NCBI GenBank assembly: GCA_040904625.1
Contig: JBBDTC010000128.1
Coordinates: 1-6,828, forward strand
Direction: 5' to 3'
DNA from: JACKNG01 sp040904625
Lineage (GTDB): Bacteria; Pseudomonadota; Gammaproteobacteria; Ga0077536
Length of the DNA: 6,828 bases
Both the position numbers and the translations under genes were made by a program. Positions 1 to 6,751 of the stretch are shown in pieces. Within the stretch, counting starts at the first letter, position 1. Each line of letters opens with the position of its first letter. The notes beneath the pieces are model-generated. The model did not search any database and was not told the DNA's origin. It saw nothing but the letters and a program-made list of their open reading frames with translations.

Positions 1-456
1 TACCCCGGCGCCACCGAACAGGCCGACCTTGCCGCCCTTGGCGAACGGGCAGATGAGATCGATCACCTTGATACCCGTTTCGAGCAGTTCGGTTGCGGGC
101 GAGAGGTCGACGAAATCAGGCGCCTTACGGTGAATGACCATGCGCTCGTCGCCGCCGATGGGACCGAGTTCGTCGATTGGCTCGCCGAGCACGTTCATGA
201 TGCGGCCGAGTGTTTTCGTGCCGACCGGCACTTTGATGCCTTCGCCGGTATTGAGCGCCGACATCCCGCGGCGCAAGCCGTCGGTCGAACCCAGCGCGAT
301 CGTACGCACCACCCCATCACCCAGCTGCTGCTGCACCTCGAGCGTGATTGCACTGTCGTCGATCTTCAACGCATCGTAGATTTTCGGGATATGCGCCGTG
401 GGGAACTGTACGTCCACGACGGCGCCAATGACCTGTACCACTTCTCCAGAACTCAT
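1..456 (-). CDS. atpD: F1Fo ATP synthase subunit beta, N-terminal part (cut by window edge)
   Basis: This is the catalytic beta subunit of the F1 head, which makes ATP from ADP and phosphate as gamma rotates. Only the first 152 codons lie in the window; the family is about 460 residues long. The start MSSGEVVQVIGAVVDVQF is the usual beta-barrel opening. It is followed by the segments LGRIMNVLGEPIDE and ELLETGIKVIDLICPFAKGG. The frame stops at GGAGV (residues 148-152), the first five residues of the Walker A loop GGAGVGKT, so the catalytic Lys and Thr are outside the window. The ATG at 454-456 is preceded by a good ribosome binding site, GAGAGGA (466-472). The gene follows atpG after 59 bases with no sign of a terminator, so it is co-transcribed. 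atpC is expected next. Identity is certain; the truncation is due only to the window. Confidence 0.98.
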   Translation of the reverse strand, partial: MSSGEVVQVIGAVVDVQFPTAHIPKIYDALKIDDSAITLEVQQQLGDGVVRTIALGSTDGLRRGMSALNTGEGIKVPVGTKTLGRIMNVLGEPIDELGPIGGDERMVIHRKAPDFVDLSPATELLETGIKVIDLICPFAKGGKVGLFGGAGV

Positions 457-515
457 CGTTCAAGTTCCTCTCAGTCGACTTAAAGCGTAATTGATTCTTG
501 GAAATACCGCGCCGT

Positions 516-1376
516 TCAGACTGCCGCGGCACCACCGACGATTTCCGACAGCTCTTGCGTGATAGCAGCCTGCCGGGCCTTGTTGTAAATGAGCTGCAGC
601 TCGTCTATAAGTGTGCCGGCGTTATCCGCAGCGGCCTTCATGGCGACCATGCGCGCAGCCTGCTCGCAGGAGATGTTCTCGACCACGCCCTGATAGACGA
701 GGGATTCGATGTAGCGTGACAACAAATGCTCCATCACGTCTTTCGCCTCGGGCTCGTAGATGTAATCCCAGTGGTGCTGCAGTTCGTCCGCTTCGCCCGG
801 CACCAGAGGCAACAACTGTTCGAACAATGGCTTCTGTGTCATACGGTTCACGAACTGATTAGAAACCATATAAACCTGGTCGACGCGGCCTTCGTGGAAG
901 GCATCGAGCATGATCTTGATCGTGCCGATCAAGTCGCCGAGCTGTGGCGTGTCACCCAAGTGGGTGGCCTGGCCAACGATACGCCCACCGATGCGCGAGA
1001 AGAACCCGAGACCCTTGTTACCGATGATGCAGAGATCGATTTCCTTGCCGTCCTTCTGCCAAGCCTGCAGTTGACGCAAGGTTTGACGGAAGAGGTTCGC
1101 GTTGAGCCCGCCGCACAGACCGCGATCGGTCGACACCAGGATCATGCCGATGCGCTTGACCTCGCGCTCGATCAGGAAGGGATGCCGGTATTCGGTGTTG
1201 GCATGCGCTATGTGAGCAACGACATTGCGCATTTTCTCAGCGTAAGGCCGTGCCGCCGACATGCGGTCCTGCGCCTTACGCATCTTGCTCGCCGCGACCA
1301 TCTCCATGGCCTTGGTGATCTTCTGCGTATTCTTGACGCTGGCAATCTTGGAGCGGATTTCTTTGGCTGAAGCCAT
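516..1376 (-). CDS. atpG: F1Fo ATP synthase subunit gamma
   Basis: The gamma subunit is the central rotor shaft that couples c-ring rotation to conformational changes in the alpha3beta3 head. The 286 residues match the family length (287 in E. coli). The N-terminal helix MASAKEIRSKIASVKNTQKI with TKAMEMVAASKMRKAQ and the C-terminal helix with ARMVAMKAAADNAGTLIDEL form the antiparallel coiled coil typical of gamma. The central part, with STDRGLCGGLNANLFR around residues 83-98, is the conserved globular domain. The start ATG at 1374-1376 has AAGG (1386-1389) nine bases upstream. The gene begins 22 bases after the atpA stop, so it sits tightly inside the operon. I see no unusual residues or breaks. 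Confidence 0.98.
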   Translation of the reverse strand: MASAKEIRSKIASVKNTQKITKAMEMVAASKMRKAQDRMSAARPYAEKMRNVVAHIAHANTEYRHPFLIEREVKRIGMILVSTDRGLCGGLNANLFRQTLRQLQAWQKDGKEIDLCIIGNKGLGFFSRIGGRIVGQATHLGDTPQLGDLIGTIKIMLDAFHEGRVDQVYMVSNQFVNRMTQKPLFEQLLPLVPGEADELQHHWDYIYEPEAKDVMEHLLSRYIESLVYQGVVENISCEQAARMVAMKAAADNAGTLIDELQLIYNKARQAAITQELSEIVGGAAAV

Positions 1377-1398
1377 TACTGTCGACCTTGGTCTGCGC

Positions 1399-2940
1399 TT
1401 ACCAGGAGTGGTTAGCCTTGAAGTCTTCGATCGCGGATTTCAGCCCCGCCTCGATCTCGTCGTTGAAATCGCCGCTTTCGTTGATTTGGTCGATCAAGGC
1501 CTTATGGGACGAGTTCATGAAATCGTGCAGCGCGGTTTCGAAATCACCGATCTTCTCGATCTCGACATCATCGAGGAAGCCTCGTTCGGCCGAAAACAGG
1601 CTCGCCGCCATGAGCGCGATCGACAGCGGGGAGTACTGCTTCTGTTTCATCAACTCCATCACGCGCTGGCCGCGCTCGAGCTGTTTGCGGGTTGTCTCGT
1701 CGAGGTCGGAAGCGAACTGGGAAAAAGCGGCGAGTTCGCGGTACTGAGCCAAGGCGAGTCGGATACCACCGCCGAGCTTCTTGATGATCTTCGTCTGTGC
1801 GGCGCCGCCGACGCGCGACACCGACAGGCCGGCGTTGATAGCGGGCCGGAAGCCCGCATTGAACAGGTCCGTCTCGAGATAAATCTGGCCGTCAGTAATC
1901 GAAATCACGTTGGTCGGCACGAACGCGGATACGTCTCCGGCCTGGGTCTCGATGATCGGCAGCGCGGTCAGAGAGCCGGTACGTCCCTTGATCTTACCAT
2001 CGGTAATTTTTTCGACGTATTCGGCGTTGATCCGCGCGGCGCGTTCGAGCAGCCGGGAATGCAGATAGAAAACATCGCCGGGGTAGGCCTCACGCCCGGG
2101 TGGACGGCGCAGCAGCAGGGAGACCTGTCGATACGCCCAGGCCTGCTTGGTGAGATCGTCGTAAATGATCAGGGCGTCTTCGCCACGGTCGCGGAAGTAC
2201 TCGCCCATCGCACAGCCGGCGTAGGGGGCGATGTACTGCATTGCCGCCGAATCGGATGCCGTGGCCGCGACGATGATAGTGTGGCCCAGCGCATCGTGCT
2301 CTTCGAGCTTGCGAATGACGGCATTGATCGACGAAGCCTTTTGTCCGATGGCAACGTAGATACACTTGATGCCTGTACCCTTCTGATTGATGATCGCGTC
2401 GACGGCGACCGCGGTCTTGCCGGTCTGGCGGTCGCCGATGATCAGCTCACGCTGACCGCGACCGACCGGCACCATCGCGTCGATGGATTTGAGGCCGGTC
2501 TGGACGGGCTGACTGACTGATTGACGGGCAATGACGCCTGGCGCGATCTTCTCGATCGGCTGCGAACTCTGCGCGTCGATCTCGCCCTTACCGTCGATGG
2601 GCGCGCCAAGCGAATCGACCACGCGTCCGAGCAGCCCTTCTCCGACCGGAACTTCGAGAATGCGGCCGGTGCAGCGGCAAGTGTCGCCTTCAGTTAGGTG
2701 TTCGTATGCGCCCAGGATCACGGCACCCACCGAGTCTCGCTCCAGGTTGAGCGCGAGGCCGAACACTCCGCCAGGGAATTCGATCATTTCACCCTGCATG
2801 ACGTCGGCGAGCCCGTGGATACGGGTAATGCCGTCGCTCAAGCTGACGATCGTGCCTTCGGTCCGAGCGTCGGTCTCGAGCTTCAGACCCTCGATTTTCT
2901 TTTTGATCAGTTCGCTGATCTCAGTTGCGCTGATGCTCAT
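1399..2940 (-). CDS. atpA: F1Fo ATP synthase subunit alpha
   Basis: Alpha is the non-catalytic nucleotide-binding subunit that alternates with beta in the F1 hexamer and supplies the arginine finger to the catalytic site. Its 513 residues equal the E. coli length. In order there are the N-terminal beta-barrel (about residues 25-95), the Walker A loop GDRQTGKT (169-176), the segment ALIIYDDLTKQAWAYRQ (256-272, Walker B strand), RRPPGREAYPGDVFYLHSRL (278-297), and SVSRVGGAAQT (373-383), in which Arg376 is the arginine finger. The C-terminal helical domain runs from about 385. The start MSISATEISELIKKKIE is canonical, and AGAGGA (2946-2951) lies five bases upstream of the ATG. The leader between atpH and atpA is longer than most gaps here (84 bases) and carries a short tandem repeat. 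The gene appears intact. Confidence 0.99.
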   Translation of the reverse strand: MSISATEISELIKKKIEGLKLETDARTEGTIVSLSDGITRIHGLADVMQGEMIEFPGGVFGLALNLERDSVGAVILGAYEHLTEGDTCRCTGRILEVPVGEGLLGRVVDSLGAPIDGKGEIDAQSSQPIEKIAPGVIARQSVSQPVQTGLKSIDAMVPVGRGQRELIIGDRQTGKTAVAVDAIINQKGTGIKCIYVAIGQKASSINAVIRKLEEHDALGHTIIVAATASDSAAMQYIAPYAGCAMGEYFRDRGEDALIIYDDLTKQAWAYRQVSLLLRRPPGREAYPGDVFYLHSRLLERAARINAEYVEKITDGKIKGRTGSLTALPIIETQAGDVSAFVPTNVISITDGQIYLETDLFNAGFRPAINAGLSVSRVGGAAQTKIIKKLGGGIRLALAQYRELAAFSQFASDLDETTRKQLERGQRVMELMKQKQYSPLSIALMAASLFSAERGFLDDVEIEKIGDFETALHDFMNSSHKALIDQINESGDFNDEIEAGLKSAIEDFKANHSW

Positions 2941-2962
2941 GGCAATCCTCTGCGACTAAATA

Positions 2963-3003
2963 CTTGATGTTCTGGGCTTGATGTTCTGGTGTGATTGTTC
3001 CGG
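2963..3003. repeat. 14-base-period tandem repeat in the atpH-atpA spacer
   Basis: The 13-mer cttgatgttctgg (plus strand) occurs at 2963-2975 and again, perfectly, at 2977-2989. A degenerate third unit, gtgattgttccgg at 2991-3003, shares 8 of 13 positions in the same 14-base register. The array lies between the atpH stop and the atpA ribosome binding site, so it is transcribed in the leader of atpA. It looks like a small slipped-strand duplication. No protein is encoded and no function is evident. Confidence 0.75.
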
Positions 3004-3024
3004 GGCACGGTAATCCAACCCGCA

Positions 3025-3558
3025 TCAGCCGAGTTGCCGCTCCAGGGCGGCCAGGCGGCCGCGCAGGGAGAGATCGATGACCGAGTCGCCGATCTTGATT
3101 ACCACACCGCCGATCAGGGCCTGATCGACGCTGGACTCGATAGCGCATTTGCGCTCCATTCGTCCGCTGACAGCAGCGTCTATGCTCTGCTTCTCCGTCT
3201 CGCTGAGGGCGTAGGCCGTTAGCACTTCGACGTTGACGATGCCCGCCTGCTCGGCCCGACGCCGCTCGAAGTGCTCGGCGATTTGCGGCGCCAGATCGAG
3301 CCGATCGGCATCGGCGAGCGCCTGCAGGAAATTGCGTCCTGCTGTGTGCAGGCGGGTCCCGAGAATGTCGGCAATCAGCGCGACCAATTGGTCGGTCGAC
3401 ACCTTCGGGTGGCCAAGCAATGCGGCCAGTGCCGGGTCGGACACCGCCAGCGCCAACGTATCGAGCAGGCCGGACCAGGTCTCGATCTCGCCGTGCTCAT
3501 CGGCATACGCGTAGGCGGCGGCCGCATAAGGTCTGGCAATCGTCAATTTCTCTTGCAT
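3025..3558 (-). CDS. atpH: F1Fo ATP synthase subunit delta
   Basis: Delta sits on top of the F1 head and ties the N-terminal ends of alpha to the b-subunit peripheral stalk, so that the head does not turn with the rotor. The protein has 177 residues, the same as in E. coli. The N-terminal ITVARPYAKA-like motif appears as LTIARPYAAAAYAYA (residues 5-19), the start of the six-helix domain that binds alpha. The C-terminal part, with ALIGGVVIKIGDSVIDLSLR (about 147-166), is the conserved region that contacts b. The ATG at 3556-3558 lies eight bases beyond the atpF stop. The only ribosome-binding sequence is TAGG overlapping the atpF stop codon, so translation is probably coupled to atpF. Confidence 0.98.
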   Translation of the reverse strand: MQEKLTIARPYAAAAYAYADEHGEIETWSGLLDTLALAVSDPALAALLGHPKVSTDQLVALIADILGTRLHTAGRNFLQALADADRLDLAPQIAEHFERRRAEQAGIVNVEVLTAYALSETEKQSIDAAVSGRMERKCAIESSVDQALIGGVVIKIGDSVIDLSLRGRLAALERQLG

Positions 3559-3566
3559 GGCGCGAC

Positions 3567-4037
3567 CTAAAGATTCGCGGCGAGTTTGTTCAGCACATCT
3601 CGATGCGCGGTCTCATCGACCTCGCGCAGCAGGATCTGCTCGGCACCGGCGACGGCCAGATGCGCAACCTGGGCGCGCAATTCGTCGCGTGCGCGGTTTC
3701 GATCCTGTTCGATTTCTGCTTTGGCGGCCGCTCTGATCCGTTCCGCTTCCTCGCGTGCAGTGAGCTTGGCTGCTTCGACGATTTCATCGGCGCGCTTTTG
3801 CGCCTGGGAAATGAAATCCTGAGCCTTGTCCTTGCCCTCCCGCATGGCATCGGTAGCACGCTGCTCGGCGAGTTCGAGTTCATGCTTGCCGCGTTCCGCC
3901 GCGGCCAAGCCGTCGGCGATGCGCGTCTCACGTTCTTCGAGTGCCTTGAGGATCGGCGGCCACACATATTTGAGACAGAACCAGACGAAAATCGCGAACG
4001 AAATCGCCTGGCCGATCATTGTCAGATTCATGTTCAT
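3567..4037 (-). CDS. atpF: F1Fo ATP synthase subunit b
   Basis: Subunit b forms the dimeric peripheral stalk (stator) that holds delta-alpha3beta3 against subunit a. The 156 residues equal the E. coli length. One membrane helix lies at about residues 5-27 (MIGQAISFAIFVWFCLKYVW), followed by PPI and a long, charged, alanine-rich coiled coil (about 30-130) with many Glu, Arg and Lys. The C-terminal segment HLAVAGAEQILLREVDE (about 126-142) matches the delta-binding end. Two in-frame ATGs exist, at 4035-4037 and 4029-4031. The upstream one is preferred because AGG (4047-4049) lies nine bases from it, against 15 from the second. The choice changes only two residues. The gene starts 29 bases after the atpE stop and shows no break. 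Confidence 0.97.
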   Translation of the reverse strand: MNMNLTMIGQAISFAIFVWFCLKYVWPPILKALEERETRIADGLAAAERGKHELELAEQRATDAMREGKDKAQDFISQAQKRADEIVEAAKLTAREEAERIRAAAKAEIEQDRNRARDELRAQVAHLAVAGAEQILLREVDETAHRDVLNKLAANL

Positions 4038-4066
4038 GGTGGCTGGCCTGCCTGTGTCTCAGATGC

Positions 4067-4321
4067 TTATCCGATCTGCCCAAGGAAGGGGTTGGCGAAC
4101 ATCATCAGCGCAGCGAACGCGATGGCGATAATCGGCACGGCGTCGGTCAGGCCGAGCATGAGGAACATACGAACCTGCAGCATCGGAACCAATTCCGGTT
4201 GGCGAGCGGCTCCCTCGAGGAACTTGCTGCCCAGGATACCGATACCCACACCAGCGCCAAGCGCCCCCAGGCCAACCATGATGCCGGCAGCGAGCGCTGA
4301 AAAGGCAACAACAGACTCCAT
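4067..4321 (-). CDS. atpE: F1Fo ATP synthase subunit c (proteolipid ring)
   Basis: Subunit c forms the membrane rotor ring; each copy carries one proton per step. The 84-residue hairpin has a glycine-rich first helix, GLGALGAGVGIGILGSKF (about residues 17-34), the polar loop ARQPE (39-43), which contacts the central stalk, and a second helix with LTDAVPIIAIAF (58-69). Asp60 is the proton-binding carboxylate (Asp61 in E. coli). The Asp, and the lack of the Gln/Glu/Ser ligand set of sodium-type rings, point to proton coupling. This last point is an inference. The GILGSK segment has Ser where E. coli has Gly, a mild change. The start is backed by the strongest ribosome binding site in the window, as expected for a subunit needed in many copies. 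It lies 30 bases after atpB. Confidence 0.98.
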   Translation of the reverse strand: MESVVAFSALAAGIMVGLGALGAGVGIGILGSKFLEGAARQPELVPMLQVRMFLMLGLTDAVPIIAIAFAALMMFANPFLGQIG

Positions 4322-4326
4322 AACTT

Positions 4327-4335
4327 CTCTCCTCT
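4327..4335 (-). promoter_or_regulatory. Strong ribosome binding site of atpE
   Basis: Read on the minus strand this is AGAGGAGAG, a near-ideal anti-16S match ending five bases before the atpE ATG, preceded by an A/T-rich leader. It is clearly stronger than the sites of atpB, atpH and atpI. This fits the known need for about ten c subunits per complex, which operons of this type meet by efficient translation initiation at atpE. Confidence 0.85.
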
Positions 4336-4351
4336 GGTTATACCGTTAATG

Positions 4352-5173
4352 CTAGTCGTGACTTTCGTGCGACTGACTCAAGTAGACGATAGTCAACATC
4401 ATGAAAATGTATGCCTGCAGCGTGATCACGAGAATGTGGAAGATCGCCCACGGCACGGAAAACGCCCATTGCAGCCAAAACGGGATCAACGCCGCGATGA
4501 GGACGAACACGAGTTCGCCTGCAAACATGTTGCCGAACAGTCGCAGAGACAGCGACAGCGGCTTGGCGAACAGGGCCACGGTTTCGAGCACGAGGTTGAC
4601 CGGGAGCAACATCTTGCCGAACGGATGAAACGCGAGATCGCCGAAGAAACCGCCCAGTCCCTTGACCTTGATGCCGTAGTAAATCATCAGCGCGAAAACC
4701 GACAATGCCATGCCGAAAGTGGCATTGACGTCAGTGGTCGGCACGATCTTCATGTATTCGATACCTACCGCACTCGCCGCGGCCGGGACCAGATCCACCG
4801 GGACCAGGTCCATCAGATTCATCAGGAAGACCCAGACAAAGATGGTCAGCGCCAACGGCCCGATCAACGCATTGCGGCCATGGAAGGCATCGCGCACGCT
4901 GCCGCTGACCATCTCGAAGATCATCTCGACACAGAGCTGCCATCGCGAGGGCTTCTGCACCGAAGCGGCGACGGCGACGATGCGGAACAACCAGCAGAAC
5001 ACCAGCCCCGTCAGCAGCGAGAAGAACATGGTATCGACATTGATGGCCATGAAGCCCATCTCGGTCGCTTCCTGAGCCGAGTGGGCGAAGCCAAAAGAGC
5101 CGTCGGGATGCTTGCCCCAGGTCAGGTTCTGGATGTGGTGGCTGATGTACTCAGCGGGAGATCCGGCTGCCAT
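4352..5173 (-). CDS. atpB: F1Fo ATP synthase subunit a
   Basis: Subunit a is the stationary membrane subunit that holds the two proton half-channels next to the c ring. The 273 residues (271 in E. coli) contain the expected membrane helices, with landmarks ALTIFVWVFLMNLMDLVPVD (108-127), PVNLVLETVALFAKP (191-205), LSLSLRLFGNMFAGE (206-220) and VPWAIFHILVITLQAYIF (240-257). Arg211 is the essential arginine (Arg210 in E. coli), and Glu220 and Gln253 match the half-channel residues. The N-terminus, AEYISHHIQNLTWG, fits the family start, so the ATG at 5171-5173 is accepted. Its ribosome binding site is poor, with only GGA (5180-5182) six bases away. Another ATG at 5182-5184 is out of frame. The C-terminus LTIVYLSQSHESHD is normal. 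Confidence 0.98.
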   Translation of the reverse strand: MAAGSPAEYISHHIQNLTWGKHPDGSFGFAHSAQEATEMGFMAINVDTMFFSLLTGLVFCWLFRIVAVAASVQKPSRWQLCVEMIFEMVSGSVRDAFHGRNALIGPLALTIFVWVFLMNLMDLVPVDLVPAAASAVGIEYMKIVPTTDVNATFGMALSVFALMIYYGIKVKGLGGFFGDLAFHPFGKMLLPVNLVLETVALFAKPLSLSLRLFGNMFAGELVFVLIAALIPFWLQWAFSVPWAIFHILVITLQAYIFMMLTIVYLSQSHESHD

Positions 5174-5205
5174 TGGTCGTCCATTCGTTGTATGCGCCCG
5201 AGCAG

Positions 5206-5227
5206 CCAGCCCAAGCTACGAGGCTGG
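5206..5227 (-). other. Small inverted repeat in the atpI-atpB spacer
   Basis: The arms ccagcc (5206-5211) and ggctgg (5222-5227) are perfect complements around a 10-base loop, so the atp mRNA could form a short hairpin about 33 bases before the atpB start. No T-run follows in the direction of transcription, so it is not a Rho-independent terminator. It could modulate atpB translation or mRNA processing, but a six-base stem can also occur by chance. Confidence 0.35.
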
Positions 5228-5294
5228 TTTGGCCTGGTACCCGACCGTCTACCGGCAGGGGCTCGAAGCGCCGCAAATTTTCGTTTTTCATCGC

Positions 5295-5735
5295 TCACCG
5301 ATCCGGCTCCACCCCAGGGCGTTCCCCGAGATCGGCCACCAGAAAGGCGAACCAGTTCACCGCGACCGTCGCGATGTAAGTCAGTACAACGATCAGGAAA
5401 TTCGCATTCAACAGCACGATTGCGATGACGAACATCGCCGCCGTGAAGGCGATCTTGATCAATTCCCCGACATATATATGGCGCAGCGCCGCTTCCGCGG
5501 ATGCGCTTCCCCGTCTGCGCAACAAACGCAGCGCGAGATAGTAATTTGGCGCGACTCCGACCAGTCCGCCAACCAGCGCCGCGTAGGCCGCCGAGCCCCC
5601 GAGTGTCGCCATGAGCGCTGCGGCAATAACTACCGTGACACCCAACTGGCCCGCCACCAGCAACATCATCGTGCGCCGTGAGCGCTCGTGAAGCGGGCTC
5701 GATGGCCGCAGCCGCTCGGGATATTTGCTCTGCAC
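5295..5735 (-). CDS. atpI: ATP synthase assembly protein AtpI
   Basis: AtpI is a small membrane protein encoded first in many atp operons. In the family it is linked to c-ring assembly or stability and is not part of the finished enzyme. The 146-residue product has a basic N-terminal stretch and four predicted membrane helices (about 23-45, 47-70, 91-110 and 112-134). The motif VGVAPNYYLALRLLRRRG (59-76) with the Pro-Asn pair, and YVGELIKI (88-95), are typical of the family. The start is GTG at 5733-5735, with only a too-close AGG before it. ATG codons at residues 23-24 give an alternative start, but would place the protein's first residue at the edge of helix 1. E. coli AtpI has a shorter N-terminal tail. 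Identity is good; the exact start is uncertain. Confidence 0.88.
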   Translation of the reverse strand: MQSKYPERLRPSSPLHERSRRTMMLLVAGQLGVTVVIAAALMATLGGSAAYAALVGGLVGVAPNYYLALRLLRRRGSASAEAALRHIYVGELIKIAFTAAMFVIAIVLLNANFLIVVLTYIATVAVNWFAFLVADLGERPGVEPDR

Positions 5736-5763
5736 GCCTGGGTCGGATTGCGTAAACCGGGCG

Positions 5764-5793
5764 ATTCTAGCCGTTTTTGACGCACCGCGGCAA
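5764..5793 (-). promoter_or_regulatory. Predicted sigma-70 promoter of the atp operon
   Basis: On the minus strand, TTGCCG (5788-5793) and TAGAAT (5764-5769) form -35 and -10 hexamers separated by 18 bases. The -10 element sits in the context GGCTAGAATCGC, a style common in gammaproteobacterial promoters. Transcription would start near 5757, about 22 bases before the atpI GTG. It lies in the only spacer between parB and the atp genes, so it would let the atp operon be transcribed apart from parB. Assigned by pattern only. Confidence 0.55.
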
Positions 5794-5815
5794 GCCTTGT
5801 GCCATGCGTTGCCGC
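5787..5815. other. Inverted repeat overlapping the predicted -35 element
   Basis: The arms gcggcaa (5787-5793) and ttgccgc (5809-5815) are a perfect seven-base inverted repeat around a 15-base spacer. The proximal arm covers the predicted -35 hexamer of the atp promoter. On the minus strand the following sequence is A-rich rather than T-rich, so it is not a terminator of parB. It might be a protein-binding site or chance symmetry in GC-rich DNA. Confidence 0.35.
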
Positions 5816-5834
5816 ACGGGCCGCCCTCACCGCG

Positions 5835-6707
5835 CTATTTGATGTGCGCGAGGATGCCGTCGAGTTCGTCGAGTGAGGTGTAACGGATAGTCAGCGTACC
5901 CCGCCCGCCGGCCGCATGACGGATGGCAACATTGGCGCCGAGCCGTTCGGACAGCGATTGCTCCAGACGGACAACGTCGGGATCGGGCGCCTTTCGCGGC
6001 GGCTTCGGCGTCGAGCCGGGGTCGCTACGCAAGCGCCGCACATACGCTTCCGCCTCGCGCACGCTGAGACCCTGCTGGGCGATATGCCGTGCAGCTTCGA
6101 CTTGCTGCGCGCCTTTGACGCCAAGCAGCGCGCGCGCGTGCCCCATCTCGAGGTCGCCGCGCTCGAGCAGTAAGCGCGATTCCTGTTCGAGCTCGAGCAG
6201 GCGCATCAGATTGCTGACCCCGGCACGCGAGCGGCCAACCGCGGCAGCCACCTGCTGATGAGTCATATCGAACTCGCGAACCAGACGGTCCAGGGCGGTC
6301 GCTTCCTCGATCGGATTGAGCTGCTCGCGTTGGATATTCTCAATCAGCGCGATGCTCATGGCGTCGGCATCGGCGACGTGGCGGATGATGGCGGGGATGG
6401 CCGTCAGGCCGGCCAGCTGGGCAGCACGCCAACGACGTTCTCCAGCTACCAGTTCGTAGCGCCCACCGTCACCGATGGGGCGGATGACGACGGGTTGGAC
6501 GACGCCTTGGGCACGAATGGACTCGGCGAGATCCTGCAGGGCATCGTTGCGGATCTCCATGCGCGGCTGATACTGGCCGCGCTGGATGAGGTCGACCGGT
6601 ACCGCTTTGAGCTGGTCGCCGTTGGCCTCCTCGATAGTCGCCTGCTCCGCCCCGATGCCGAGCAGGGCGTCGAGCCCGCGGCCCAGTCCGCGCTTCCTGG
6701 TCGTCAT
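5835..6707 (-). CDS. parB: Chromosome partitioning protein ParB
   Basis: ParB binds parS sites near the origin, spreads as a CTP-dependent clamp and works with the ATPase ParA to segregate the chromosome. The 290 residues are the usual length. The N-terminus RKRGLGRGLDALLG (4-17) is the ParA-stimulating motif. The CTPase/N-terminal domain holds QYQPR (45-49), GERRWRAAQ (89-97) and ENIQREQLNPIEEA (123-136). A helix-turn-helix at about 148-172 (TxxQVAxxVGRSRAGVSNLMRLLEL) reads parS. A proline-rich linker (about 229-243) leads to the C-terminal dimer domain (244-290). The ATG at 6705-6707 is the natural start. Its best ribosome binding site, AGGGAG (6720-6725), is 12 bases away, which is long. 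parA should precede it, but no parA end is seen within 121 bases. No parS site was noticed in the window. Confidence 0.97.
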   Translation of the reverse strand: MTTRKRGLGRGLDALLGIGAEQATIEEANGDQLKAVPVDLIQRGQYQPRMEIRNDALQDLAESIRAQGVVQPVVIRPIGDGGRYELVAGERRWRAAQLAGLTAIPAIIRHVADADAMSIALIENIQREQLNPIEEATALDRLVREFDMTHQQVAAAVGRSRAGVSNLMRLLELEQESRLLLERGDLEMGHARALLGVKGAQQVEAARHIAQQGLSVREAEAYVRRLRSDPGSTPKPPRKAPDPDVVRLEQSLSERLGANVAIRHAAGGRGTLTIRYTSLDELDGILAHIK

Positions 6708-6751
6708 GCTGTCAATCGACTCCCTAGCAGCCTGTCGGACTTAGGCCGCAT
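6704..6751 (-). CDS. Possible 15-residue leader ORF overlapping the parB start
   Basis: An ATG at 6749-6751 opens a frame of 15 codons reading MRPKSDRLLGSRLTA. Its TGA overlaps the parB start codon as ATGA, the arrangement often seen in translationally coupled genes. There is no clear ribosome binding site before it and no family match that I recognise. It may simply be a chance ORF in the structured, possibly repetitive sequence upstream of parB. Included at low confidence because of the overlap. Confidence 0.15.
   Translation of the reverse strand: MRPKSDRLLGSRLTA

Noticed and set aside
1..456. Apparent truncation of atpD
   Set aside because: The frame is intact up to the first base of the window; the end is only the window edge, not a pseudogene.
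1261..2520. A 419-codon open frame on the plus strand
   Set aside because: It lies wholly antisense to atpA (with a short run into atpG), has no ribosome binding site or recognisable domain, and arises from the GC-biased third positions of the real gene.
5182..5184. Upstream ATG before atpB as an alternative start
   Set aside because: It is 11 bases upstream and out of frame with the subunit a coding sequence.
3420..5428. Long plus-strand open frames (3420-4349 and 4349-5428)
   Set aside because: They are antisense to atpH, atpF, atpE and atpB, all of which are unmistakable full-length subunits. Their composition (rich in Arg, His, Asp and Gln) is typical of reverse-strand shadows.
5787..5815. 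Possible Rho-independent terminator after parB
   Set aside because: The stem is present but the downstream sequence in the direction of transcription has an A-run, not a T-run.
6128..6138. Alternating GC run (gcgcgcgcgcg)
   Set aside because: It lies in the parB coding frame, encoding the normal HARALLG segment, and is explained by codon choice in GC-rich DNA.
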